Assembly: GCA_030148225.1 (NCBI GenBank)
Contig: JASBTX010000018.1
Location: 1-64,000, forward strand
Length of the DNA stretch: 64,000 bases
Source of the DNA: Paracoccaceae bacterium
Lineage (GTDB): Bacteria > Pseudomonadota > Alphaproteobacteria > Rhodobacterales > Rhodobacteraceae
Direction of reading: 5' to 3'
In this document: positions 1-9,719 of the stretch, piece after piece
Position numbering within the stretch: the stretch's first letter is position 1
How the letters are laid out: each line of letters begins with the position of its first letter
Made by a program: the position numbers and the translations under genes
The notes under the pieces: generated by a model
Database searches by the model: none
Told to the model about the DNA's origin: nothing
The model's input: only the letters and a program-made list of their open reading frames with translations

Positions 1-207
1 ATAGGTCCGAGCGCTTTTATCGTAGATCATGTTGTCCGGCGCGAAACCGATGTAGCGGTTCAGATCGGCGGACGCTTGGTTCACCGACAGTCCAAACTGC
101 TCCATCAAATCGCTTCGGTTCACATGCCCCTCCCAAAACAAACGGAACTCGATGAACTCAAGTCGCTGCGCGACTCCCCAACGAAGCTCCGCTTTGGTGT
201 TGTCCAC
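1..207 (-). CDS. WYL-type transcriptional regulator, N-terminal winged-HTH part (truncated by window start)
   Basis: Missing from the ORF track because it has no stop inside the window. Minus-strand translation is open from GTG at 207 (AAGGAG 6 nt upstream; alternative in-frame ATG at 264): VDNTKAELRWGVAQRLEFIEFRLFWEGHVNRSDLMEQFGLSVNQASADLNRYIGFAPDNMIYDKSARTY. This resembles the N-terminus of CapW/BrxR-like WYL regulators. Confidence 0.75.
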   Translation of the reverse strand, partial: MDNTKAELRWGVAQRLEFIEFRLFWEGHVNRSDLMEQFGLSVNQASADLNRYIGFAPDNMIYDKSARTY

Positions 208-482
208 GTCGCACTCCTTGTTCGGCGCGATGGAAAAATGTACGCGCCCAATTTTTGTGCTCATTTTGAGGCTAGCTGAGGGGGACAGCGCAAGCAATCG
301 AAATTGCTCGAAATACCATTGATTATTCTGAGGAAATTTTGGTCGTGAAGGCTTGCTGAATGATCGCGCCGCGTCTGCAGCGCGATCCGGAAATTCCGCA
401 GGGCCGTTGATCTACCTTCAACTTCGCAGGTGATTCAGAGCGATCCGGCGCCTCGTTGAAGCCGTCGGCTCTACTCTGGCGT

Positions 483-683
483 TTAGTGCCCGACGTTCCC
501 ATCTGCGATTTCCCGCAGCTCTTGGCGCTCGAATGCTTCGACATCGTCGATACGGTAGATCACCCTTCCGCCAAGCTTCATGAACCTGGGGCCCTCGCCA
601 GTCCATCTCCAACGCTCCAGTGTTCTAGGGCTTATCTTCCACCTTGCGGCAAGTTCGATTTGATTGAGGCAGGTTTCTCGCAT
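483..683 (-). CDS. AlpA/excisionase-like helix-turn-helix DNA-binding protein
   Basis: 66 aa: 'LNQIELAARWKISPRTLERWRWTGEGPRFMKLGGRVIYRIDDVEAFERQ', typical HTH_17/MerR-like excisionase fold. Confidence 0.8.
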   Translation of the reverse strand: MRETCLNQIELAARWKISPRTLERWRWTGEGPRFMKLGGRVIYRIDDVEAFERQELREIADGNVGH

Positions 684-1041
684 TATTTCTCCTTTCGCTC
701 GACCAACGTGGTCATGAAAGGACGAATGCGTAGGTGAAAAAGCTATGCAAGTCAGTTGGTTGGGGTTTCGCGCTTCAACTGTCAGGAAATGCGCGGGATA
801 TCGTGGTCGGGCGAAAACCCGCGGACTAAGACTGCTTGAGGGTTGCGGGGGCTTGATTGATCAGGGGCGTATCGCACCACGAAATTTCCGCCAGAAGATC
901 GAAGAAGTCCCAAGGCTGAAGAACAACCTGCAGAGGTCACAGGAGACCACTTGTTTCAAGTGTCACTCCCTCCGCCATAGTTTTCCGAACCCTCCTCAAG
1001 CCATATGAATGTCGCTATGCGACCTCCGGTCGGTCGCCACC

Positions 1042-1932
1042 TCACACCCGACGCCCCTCGAACAGGTCGATGTCAGCGCGGATGGTTTCGCTGACGAAAT
1101 CGGCGAAGAGGCGCAGGCGGCGGGTCTGGCGGGTGTCGGGGTGGTAGATGACCCAGATATCGAATTTGGGGTCGGTAAAGACCGCGCCGTCCAGCCTGAC
1201 AAGCGCGGGGTCGGGATCGGCGGTGTAGCAGGGCAGGATGCTGACACCCAGCCCGGCGCGGACCATGGCCTGCATGGCACCCATGCTGTCCGTACGGTGC
1301 TTGGGCCGGGTGCTGGGCAGGAACGTGCCGTAAAGCATGCGGTTATAGGCCTCGTTCTGCATGCCGATCCACGCCAGTTCTTCGGGATCGGGTGCGGTGT
1401 CGCCTGCAACCGTGCCCGCCGCGGCATAGACAGAATAGGCGACTGTCCCCAGTCGCCGCCCGATGAGCGTTTCCGGGGGTTCTGCGGTGAACCGCACGGC
1501 AATATCAGCCTCGCGTCGGCTGATGCTGAGCGGCGTTTGCGTACAGCTTAGCATCAGGTCAATCTGCGGATGGCGGGCCAGAAATTTCCAGAGATGGGCC
1601 CCGAAATAGCCGTTGATGAAAATGTCGGTGCTGGTCAGGCGCAGAACGCCCGAAACCGCGCTGTCGCGGCCAAGGATATGGCGGTCCGCCTCGTTCAGGA
1701 GGTCCTCCACACGGGCCACGGTGGTAAAGAACTCGGCCCCGACCTCTGTCAGTTCATAGCCGTTGCGGGTGCGTCGGAAAAGCCTCGCGCCAAGTGATTT
1801 CTCGATCGATTCAAGCCGTCGCGAAACCGTGGGCTGACTGACCCCCAAAGCCGCCGCCGCGCGTGTCAGAGAGCGTGTCCGCGCAATGGCCAGAAAATAG
1901 CGATGGTCATCCCATGAGGTGCGATTATTCAT
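1042..1932 (-). CDS. LysR family transcriptional regulator
   Basis: From MNNRTSWDDHRYFLAIARTRSLTRAAAALGVSQPTVSRRLESIEKSLGARLFRR: classic LysR HTH plus effector domain. The ORF-track start at 2499 is too long. Confidence 0.9.
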   Translation of the reverse strand: MNNRTSWDDHRYFLAIARTRSLTRAAAALGVSQPTVSRRLESIEKSLGARLFRRTRNGYELTEVGAEFFTTVARVEDLLNEADRHILGRDSAVSGVLRLTSTDIFINGYFGAHLWKFLARHPQIDLMLSCTQTPLSISRREADIAVRFTAEPPETLIGRRLGTVAYSVYAAAGTVAGDTAPDPEELAWIGMQNEAYNRMLYGTFLPSTRPKHRTDSMGAMQAMVRAGLGVSILPCYTADPDPALVRLDGAVFTDPKFDIWVIYHPDTRQTRRLRLFADFVSETIRADIDLFEGRRV

Positions 1933-2025
1933 ATTTGAATAGTAACTATCAGAAATCTGCCATGGCAATGCAAATTCAGTGCAATAGGCTTGGTGCAACA
2001 AGGACACCAGCGACGGAGCGATCAG

Positions 2026-3420
2026 ATGCCGGGGCATCCAGCAACCAACACGACCGAATTCAGGGCATTGCAGGCAGCGTTTGCCGGTCAGCTCATCCTG
2101 CCGTCGGATCCGGAATATGACCGGGCCCGTCAGGTGCATAACGGCATGATAGATCGCAGACCGGCGCTGATCGCAGCCTGCAATGGTACGGCGGACATCG
2201 TCGACGCGCTGGGATTTGCCACCGGGCAGGGCATGGAAATCGCGGTTCGGGGCGGCGGCCACAATGTTGGCGGGCGCGCGGTCTGTGATGACGGGATCAT
2301 GATCGATCTGTCGGGCATGAAGGGTATCTGGGTCGATCCGGCCACCCGGCGTGTCCGGGCCGAGGCCGGGGTGACATGGGGTGAATTCAACCGCGCAACG
2401 CAACTGCATGGTCTTGCCACCACGGGCGGCGCGGTTGGCAGCACGGGCATTGCGGGGCTCACGCTGGGCGGTGGTTTCGGATATCTGATGGGGCGGCACG
2501 GATTGACCATCGACAATCTTACCTCTGCCCGGATGGTCACGAGCGACGGTCGGGTCGTCACGGCGTCAGCGCATGAAAACCCCGAGCTTTTCTGGGGGTT
2601 GCGCGGCGGCGGCGGAAATTTCGGGATCGTGTCCAGCTTTGAATATCAGCTGCATCCGGTCGGTCCGGAAATCGCCGGGGGTCTGATTGCCTTTGATATT
2701 GCCGATATCGGACAGGTTCTTGAATATGCGGCATGGCTGGTCGACAACCCCGACGATGATCTGACGGCGGTGGTCAGCCTGACGCATGCGCCGGACGGGT
2801 CGGGGCGGAAACTCGCCGCGATGCTGGTGGCCCATTTTGGCACAGCCGCACAATCCGACAAGGCGCTCGCGCGGATCCGCGCGCTTGCGCGGCCTGTCAT
2901 TGACCGGCTGGGCCCGATTTCCTACTGCGCGTTGAACGGTTTGCTCGATCCGGGCTTTCCGCGCGGGGCACTGAACTACTGGAAATCGGTCTTTGTCGCC
3001 GATCTGGATGACCGCGTCAGGACGATCCTGGCCGAGCAGTTCCGGGCCTGCCCGTCAGCGATGAGCAAACTGATCGTCGAGCGTCCGCACGGTGCGGCGC
3101 TGCGACAAGCACCCTCGGCCACTGCCTTTCCGCACCGCGCGCCCGGCTACAGCATTCTTGTCCTTGGCCAGTGGGCCGGGGCAGGGGACAGCGAGGAAAA
3201 CATGTTCTGGGTCCGTGAGACCGCCGACAGGCTGCGGGCATATGCCAACGCGGGGGCCTATGGCAATTACCTTGCCGAAGATGAGTTTGATACGCGCCTC
3301 GGCGAAAGCTTTGGCGACAATCTGGGCCGGTTGCGCGCATTGAAAGGCGAATATGATCCGGAAAACATCTTTCACCACAACCTGAATATCGCACCCGAAG
3401 CGCAGCGCGGGCAGGGCTGA
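2026..3420 (+). CDS. FAD-binding oxidoreductase (FAD_binding_4 / berberine-bridge-like)
   Basis: 'AVRGGGHNVGGRAVCDDGIMIDLSGM', 'GGFGYLMGRHGLTIDNL', 'LFWGLRGGGGNFGIV', C-terminal 'YDPENIFHHNLNI'. Alternative start at 1990. Confidence 0.9.
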   Translation: MPGHPATNTTEFRALQAAFAGQLILPSDPEYDRARQVHNGMIDRRPALIAACNGTADIVDALGFATGQGMEIAVRGGGHNVGGRAVCDDGIMIDLSGMKGIWVDPATRRVRAEAGVTWGEFNRATQLHGLATTGGAVGSTGIAGLTLGGGFGYLMGRHGLTIDNLTSARMVTSDGRVVTASAHENPELFWGLRGGGGNFGIVSSFEYQLHPVGPEIAGGLIAFDIADIGQVLEYAAWLVDNPDDDLTAVVSLTHAPDGSGRKLAAMLVAHFGTAAQSDKALARIRALARPVIDRLGPISYCALNGLLDPGFPRGALNYWKSVFVADLDDRVRTILAEQFRACPSAMSKLIVERPHGAALRQAPSATAFPHRAPGYSILVLGQWAGAGDSEENMFWVRETADRLRAYANAGAYGNYLAEDEFDTRLGESFGDNLGRLRALKGEYDPENIFHHNLNIAPEAQRGQG

Positions 3421-3434
3421 CAGGGGCTGCGCGC

Positions 3435-5261
3435 CTAGTTCCGGTCAGCAGGCAGGTAGCAATAGCAGGCTTCGCGTTCGGGCTCGAGCAGGGCCGCACG
3501 CATGACCTCCAGCTCCTGTTTCGCGAATTCATATTTTCGGATCATTCCCCTCAGATAAGCCTCGGATTCCATATAGGCCGTCGCCTCGATAATGGTTTCG
3601 CGCCAGTCGAACAGATCGTAAGCCTCGCGCAGGGCGATCACGATTTCGACGCCTGACAGGATCAGCGTCAGGACCCCGCTGACCTGACCCAGACCTGTGG
3701 CGAATTCGGCACCCATATAGCGCGTGGCAAGGAGTTTCTGAAACGCGCCATCGCCGAGGCCTTCGATGAACTCGGCCATTTCCTCATTCGGTTCACTCAC
3801 AACCTCGTCCAGCGACTGGATATCCCGGTACTGGTCATTGACCCGTTCAACCCACGCGGTCCGGCGCAGGGTAGTGTCGCTCAGCCAGCGTTCATAGGAA
3901 CGGATACGTTCTTCCAGCACCCTGATCTCGACATCGACCTTGTCGATCTGCTCGCGCTGCCGGGGCCGGTCGCATTGGCGCATGTTCGCGATCTGATGGG
4001 CGGCGTTCGTTGCTGAATACAAACCGCCGGTCAGATTGCCCGTGCCCGCAAAATATTCATCCAGGCCGCGGTTGCGGGCCAGATCGTTGATCAGCGCCGC
4101 GAGGTCACGCGCCCTCGGGTCTGCCGGAATATCTCGTGTTTCGGTATCGGGCGGGATGGGGCCGCGGGTCGGCCCGGGATAGAGACGCCGACCCGGCAAT
4201 CCCTCATCCTGAAGGGCCAGTTCTGTCAGCCGGTCGAAAATACCCCGCAGATTGGCAGGCGGAGACATCAGGTTTCTGACACGCTCCTGATATTCCAGAT
4301 CACATCTGCCGAAATCAAGCGCCCACCAATCCGTCGCTTCATCCTGCCACGCACCGTCGCGCCAGAGCGCAACCGTCACGTCTGCGCGATGGGTGACCAG
4401 CCGCGCGTCCCCGTCAAAGTCAGGCGGCTGCAACAGCAATGAAATCTCGAACGCCTCGGGCCCCCACAATTCGCAGTAGATGGGGCGCCCGGTGGTGCAA
4501 TCGGCCCGTTCCGTCAGAATTTCGACGTCACCCGTCGCGGCAATTTCAAAGCGCACCCTGTCAACCGGGATATCTCCGACGCGCGAAGCCAGGAAACTGA
4601 CCCGGCGATAGGGTTCGGACATGCCGGCCTCACCAAAGCGGAAAGGTGCATTCACGGCGATGCCATTGGGCAGAGGCCGGGCAGAATGCGACAGGGTCAG
4701 ACTGCCCAATCCATCCTGAGAGGGCGAGGGAAGACCGTCAAAGAGGCGGAGCGCGAATATCTCGGCGCGCTCTGCATCTGTCAGGGCGCGCGGCGCGGTT
4801 GAAAACGGATCTGGTCCGGCACCCAGCGGCAAGAGCGGAATGAGCATGGTCAGATATTCGTACTCGGCGATCGGACGTACCGGAAATTCACCATCGCCAT
4901 TGGCCACGATGCGTGCACGCAACCTCTCGAGCGCGCCATAATGATAGTCGAGAAACGCTTTGGCGCCAAAGGCCTCATTCGCGGTGCTGATGCCCTGATA
5001 CCACGGGTTTTAGACAGCGAAAAACGGCCTGAGATAGTCGATCCCCGCCGTCCAGTCCGTCACCCTGAGTGGCTGCGTATCGCCCGCCCGCACGCGCGGC
5101 GCGATGATCATGCCCCCAAGCTCCGGCAGGGGCAATTTCTCGGGCCGCGTGCTGATGACCGGGCCACGCGGCCCCTCGAGGCGCGGAAACTCCAGCTCGT
5201 CCTGCGCCCAGCCACCCGTCGCCAGCGTCAACAGGAATAGGCTGATCAGTAACGGTTTCAT
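3435..5261 (-). pseudogene. Secreted protein of unknown function interrupted by one in-frame TAA (5010-5012)
   Basis: N-terminal part MKPLLISLFLLTLATGGWAQDELEF... (signal peptide) ends at TAA 5010-5012. The same frame continues without another stop as NPWYQGISTANEAFGAKAFLDYHYGALERLRARIVANGD... to 3435 (ORF-track entries 5010..5321 and 3435..4922). Confidence 0.6.
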
Positions 5262-5545
5262 GCGCTGTTTCTCCCATCGCGGCGCGGGACTGTGATAACA
5301 GGAACAGGTGATGCGCCACATCTCACGTCGCCGATGTCACGCCAACGGTTCCCCTTGTGACGAGGTTAGCGATCGTGACCGGTTTTGTCAGTAAATTGCC
5401 AAGGATTGCAAAGTTGCAGTGCAGTGTGCACCTGAGCTAGTCGCCGCACGAAAGATTGTTGACCTGGTCTTCGATAAGCAATCAAAGGATGCGACAGGCC
5501 CGCCACAAAGTAACAGAAAGAGAAAACCGGGTTCTCATCGCCGCG

Positions 5546-6376
5546 TCAGTTCAGGTTCAAATCCAATTTTGCCTGATATTGCATCAACTTGTTGCGCAAT
5601 GTTTTCGATCCGATTGATCTCGGGTCACTGTCTTCGGCTGAATTGACGATCGCCACATCTTTCGGGGTTTCGATCGCAAACCAGAAATCTTCAATCATGC
5701 GACGACCCATCTGGTTGGCTTCAGCCAGCCTGGAAAACAAATCTGCCTCGAGGTTCTCAGTTTCCAGCAAGTTGATTTCATCCAGAACATCAGTGTCGAG
5801 CAGCGTGATACCTCCGTTAATGAAGCCCTGGACAAGGCCAGACTTTGGATCATCAACTTCGAATGACCGGACAGTCGAATCTCTGGTGAACGACACCACT
5901 TCACTGTCGCGCACCAAAACCAAACCAAATTGTGAGATGATTTTGCAAAGCGCAAGCGTGGCCCTGAATGAACCCCGAGCGTGCTCGGCGTAAAGTTCGT
6001 TCACGTCAAAATCAAACAGGCAATCCCCGTTGATCAGCAGGAATTGAGGTTCTGTCAGTAAATGGCGAACAAGGTGGAGGCGTTTGCCGATCGGAGCGTC
6101 AATGCCTGTGTGTATCAGGTCAATACGTGCATTCAACGTGTTGAAATAATTGTCAATATAGGCTTGAATTTGAACGCCGCGATAGCCGAGAGGAAGGATG
6201 AACCGACGAACGCCACAGGAGTAAAGTTGTAGAATTGTATACCAGAGGATAGGAAAGCCGTTCACTTCGACCATTGGTTTTGGCTTGCTTTCCGTGATTG
6301 ATCCCAGCCTGCTACCTCGTCCACCGCACAAGATAACGGCGACAGGATTTACGTCTCTTTCTTCTGGTTCTGACAT
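5546..6376 (-). CDS. Sugar-1-phosphate nucleotidyltransferase
   Basis: 'VAVILCGGRGSRLGSITESKPKPMVEVNGFPILWYTI', NTP_transferase signature. Confidence 0.9.
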   Translation of the reverse strand: MSEPEERDVNPVAVILCGGRGSRLGSITESKPKPMVEVNGFPILWYTILQLYSCGVRRFILPLGYRGVQIQAYIDNYFNTLNARIDLIHTGIDAPIGKRLHLVRHLLTEPQFLLINGDCLFDFDVNELYAEHARGSFRATLALCKIISQFGLVLVRDSEVVSFTRDSTVRSFEVDDPKSGLVQGFINGGITLLDTDVLDEINLLETENLEADLFSRLAEANQMGRRMIEDFWFAIETPKDVAIVNSAEDSDPRSIGSKTLRNKLMQYQAKLDLNLN

Positions 6377-6393
6377 CCGGTTGGCATCCTGCT

Positions 6394-7326
6394 CTAGTGA
6401 ATGAGAATTTCACCCATCAAGGTCATTATATCAATTGTTCGATCGGACGAATTCGGAGGCGCACATCCCGTTTCAAACGCGTCGACAGCACGCGCGATAG
6501 ATGATGCCATCGGATTTGCAATTTCCTGTCGCGTATTTTCGTCGTCGGCCAATTTCAGAAATACCTTGAACCCATCGCCCTCCGCGTTCTGCTCACGGAC
6601 AAAGCGTTGGCCGTTTAGCGTAAAATCGAGCGCCGTTTCGGAGGCTGACTGATCCTGAACAAAGTTGAACACGCAATGCGTTGGGCCCATCGAAAATTTG
6701 GCGCTCCAGGTGCTATGGTCGGATGTGATCGACAACCTCTCCAGTCTTGATTTCGGGACGAATTCCAATAGCAGCGAAAACGCATGAGGCAGCAAATCGA
6801 CCGCGATATGTTCACCTTTGTAGCCGCCGCGGGTCTGATACAGAAATTTGAATGATTGCAGTTCATTGAGCGCCGCCATCTCTCGTGCGGGTCCGGCGAG
6901 TTCGGCGGTGGGATGATTGACCATCAATCTGCCATCGGCAAATGCGAAGATTTCGCGACAGGTCTCCTCAATCCCATTGCGTGTCAGATTATCAGCCCAG
7001 AAAAAAGGTTTCTCGACAAAGGTAAAAACCCCTCGCTCAAGGAGTTCGCGCGACTGATTGAGGTGAAGGTGATTGGGTGTGCAGACCGCCCCAAATTCAA
7101 CATGTGCAGGCAGTTCTGCCAGGCTCGCGGCTGGAAGGATATCGCATTCGTATTTTGAACTTTCCGCAATCGCTAATTCTTCGGAGCTTGCCAGCGAGCT
7201 TGTAACAATGAAGATCTCTTTGAAACCCGCCGCGGCCAGTTCGCGGATATGAACTCTGCCGATGCCCCCGGCTCCGATCACCGCAGCGGAACAGTCAGCG
7301 CAGCGCGGCACCGGTCTTCGTCTCAT
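6394..7326 (-). CDS. Gfo/Idh/MocA family oxidoreductase
   Basis: 'AAVIGAGGIGRVHIRELAAAGF', 'VCTPNHLHLNQSRELLERGVFTFVEKPFF'. Start chosen at MRRRPVPRC; the long ORF start is 7383. Confidence 0.8.
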   Translation of the reverse strand: MRRRPVPRCADCSAAVIGAGGIGRVHIRELAAAGFKEIFIVTSSLASSEELAIAESSKYECDILPAASLAELPAHVEFGAVCTPNHLHLNQSRELLERGVFTFVEKPFFWADNLTRNGIEETCREIFAFADGRLMVNHPTAELAGPAREMAALNELQSFKFLYQTRGGYKGEHIAVDLLPHAFSLLLEFVPKSRLERLSITSDHSTWSAKFSMGPTHCVFNFVQDQSASETALDFTLNGQRFVREQNAEGDGFKVFLKLADDENTRQEIANPMASSIARAVDAFETGCAPPNSSDRTIDIMTLMGEILIH

Positions 7327-8470
7327 AAAGATCGCGGAACATTCGGTTGGTAGTGTGCTCTTTGCGATCACACCGACAATCATTTGCGATCATCTTGTCA
7401 TGCTGGCGATCAAGAAAGCCCCAGAAATCACTGGCGTCGTAGTCGTAAAAAGCATCCCAAAAATCGCGGTGCTGAAGATTGCCAAGGGCCATATTCTTGA
7501 AATGTGCGGCACCGGACTGCGAACAATTGGAAAGATAACCATCATAGGAGATCGCCGGATAAATGAACCGCGCGAAGCAGGGTAGGGTGCGCCGCAAATC
7601 AATCTGATTGTCCCGATCATAGTCCATCAGGATGACGTTGGTGGACGCGCTTTTGTAGGATTCGACAATAGGCAAAATCCGATTGTAAATTTCTTCGACT
7701 TCGGCGCGGGTCGGCATGATTGTGCCGTCAACTGTCTCTGTCCCGCGCGGTAACTGGGGAAAGCTGAACCGGATCGCATCAACCCCGGCCGAGATAAGAT
7801 TTTCGATCCCGTCTGTGATTTCCTTGCTGGAGCAGTTCACCCTTGTAATCAAATAATTTGCCGCGATATCCAGCTGCGTGCCATTTGATTTTCTTTGTTC
7901 GGTGATGCGTTTGATATTCCTGAGCACCCGGGGGTACACGTTCGAGCTGCGGGTAAGGTCGTGGGTTTCGTTATAACTCTCTGATGAGCCGGCATCGACA
8001 CTCACGGTCAGATAACTTGTTTGTGGCGTCTTAACCGATGTCATCAGGTCAACGAGCCGGTTTGAAACCTTGAGCAACTTGGAGTGAAAGCCAACAATCT
8101 GCCGGTTTGAAATGGCGGCCTCTACGATATCATCGATATGCTCGTAGTTCAGCGGGTCGGTTGCATACCCTGCAAAAATTATCTTGTGCACATTCCCGTT
8201 GGGGCCATTGGCCATCTGGTGCATCAGTTCAAGATAGCGGTCAGGTGTCAGCCGTTCGTCTGTATTTTCCGAAGATAAACCATAACAGTATGGGCACTCC
8301 ATCCAGCAAATCTTTTTGCCTTTGATACGGCCCGGCTGAACCTCAACCTGATAAGGTACGACGGACTTGCTCAGAATTTCGCTGAGCAGTTCCTCCGGGC
8401 TATCAAAATATCGATGGCGATAAGATATCCTCTCTGAAAGATCTGTTGCCGAACTATTCAATGCTGTCAC
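7295..8470 (-). CDS. Radical SAM protein with SPASM-like C-terminal cysteines
   Basis: CX3CX2C cluster motif 'CWMECPYCYG'; later 'LPCFARFIYPAISYDGYLSNCSQ' and 'NDCRCDRK'. Followed by sugar-modifying genes. Confidence 0.85.
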   Translation of the reverse strand: MTALNSSATDLSERISYRHRYFDSPEELLSEILSKSVVPYQVEVQPGRIKGKKICWMECPYCYGLSSENTDERLTPDRYLELMHQMANGPNGNVHKIIFAGYATDPLNYEHIDDIVEAAISNRQIVGFHSKLLKVSNRLVDLMTSVKTPQTSYLTVSVDAGSSESYNETHDLTRSSNVYPRVLRNIKRITEQRKSNGTQLDIAANYLITRVNCSSKEITDGIENLISAGVDAIRFSFPQLPRGTETVDGTIMPTRAEVEEIYNRILPIVESYKSASTNVILMDYDRDNQIDLRRTLPCFARFIYPAISYDGYLSNCSQSGAAHFKNMALGNLQHRDFWDAFYDYDASDFWGFLDRQHDKMIANDCRCDRKEHTTNRMFRDLYETKTGAALR

Positions 8471-8656
8471 TTTCTGTCGAACCTGCGTTGTGATCTGCCA
8501 ATGCTTTTGCTCCGTCCGAGCAAGATCTGATCAACGGATCGATACTACGCGAGCAGCAACTTATCCACCAGATTTCAAGAAGACCGAAAATCGCGTTGGG
8601 ATCGTTGCATCCAGAACAGTCCTATCCCATAGCCACAGTTAGCGAAAATAAGGGAA

Positions 8657-9691
8657 ATGAGTCGAAACTTGATGCGGAGCAAAAGACGGCAACACGTACT
8701 TTTATTCGTCGGCCTGTTCATAGCCGCGATCAGTCTATGGCTTATTCTGCGACAAGTCTGCCTGTCCTGTATTGGTGAGGCGCTGATCGGCACCGACTTC
8801 CGATACGCCATTCCAGCGTTTGTAGTATATTTCAGCAATATCTCGTTAAGAGCGTCTAGATGGTCGATAATGTGCTCAGCCCCGAACCGGCGGTATACCG
8901 ACCCAAGATTTCTTAAAATATTGTTGGTGTCCTACGCCGTGAACAACATTTTGCCTGCTCGTTTGGGTGAATTTTTCCGAATTGAATACAATCACCGACT
9001 ATCTGACATGACTCGGGGTGAGAGTTTGGCCAAACAATTGGTTGAACGCCTGTTTGACATGTTTGCTCTGGCTGTAGTGTTTTTAATTGCACTTACGGCA
9101 GTCCGGTTTGATTTGCTCTGGAACAACCAGTTGGCCGAAGTACTTATCTCATTTTTGGTCATTCTGGTCATTCTTGTTTTGCTGGTTCTTACATTGCCGC
9201 GACTGCACACAGGTTTGCTTTCTACGTGGATCAATCGCTGGTTCCGACAACACGCGACGTTGCACAGTATCATGGGTAGGCTTGACGAAGAGCGCGTCGC
9301 AATGATCGCGGGACTACGAAAGTTTGAAGCTGCTGCAATCAGCAGAATTTCCGCGTTAACTGCATTGATTTGGGGGCTTGAAGCATTCGCGCTCTATCTG
9401 GTTTGCAAAGCCGTGGGATTTGAGCTCCAAGCAGGAGGCGTAATGCTCCTTTTGTTTCTGTCCGCACTCAGTACGCTCATTCCGACCGCACCCGGTTATT
9501 TGGGGACGTACCAACTCTCGTTTGTCATTGCATTGCAACCGCTTGGCATCAGCCCGGATACTGCGGTTGCGGCGTCGATAATTCAGCTTATTGCAAATAT
9601 CGGCCTTTCAACACTGATCGGTGGAGCGACATACTTTATCCCCGTTCCCCGGCATTCCAAACTTGACAACTCTGCGCCGAACTCTGACTAG
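8657..9691 (+). CDS. YbhN/UPF0104 (LPG-synthase TM-type) flippase-like membrane protein
   Basis: Multi-TM protein with 'LLVSYAVNNILPARLGEFFRIEY' and 'LIPTAPGYLGTYQLSF', characteristic of the family. Confidence 0.8.
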   Translation: MSRNLMRSKRRQHVLLFVGLFIAAISLWLILRQVCLSCIGEALIGTDFRYAIPAFVVYFSNISLRASRWSIMCSAPNRRYTDPRFLKILLVSYAVNNILPARLGEFFRIEYNHRLSDMTRGESLAKQLVERLFDMFALAVVFLIALTAVRFDLLWNNQLAEVLISFLVILVILVLLVLTLPRLHTGLLSTWINRWFRQHATLHSIMGRLDEERVAMIAGLRKFEAAAISRISALTALIWGLEAFALYLVCKAVGFELQAGGVMLLLFLSALSTLIPTAPGYLGTYQLSFVIALQPLGISPDTAVAASIIQLIANIGLSTLIGGATYFIPVPRHSKLDNSAPNSD

Positions 9692-9719
9692 GGTGCGTAA
9701 ATCTTCGACTGGATCGCGT

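Noticed and set aside
948-977. Intact tRNA gene
   Set aside because: Only the 3' end spacing looks tRNA-like; the T-stem halves do not pair and no acceptor or anticodon arm was found upstream.
1009-1551. 180-aa plus-strand ORF
   Set aside because: Antisense to the LysR gene; composition artefact.
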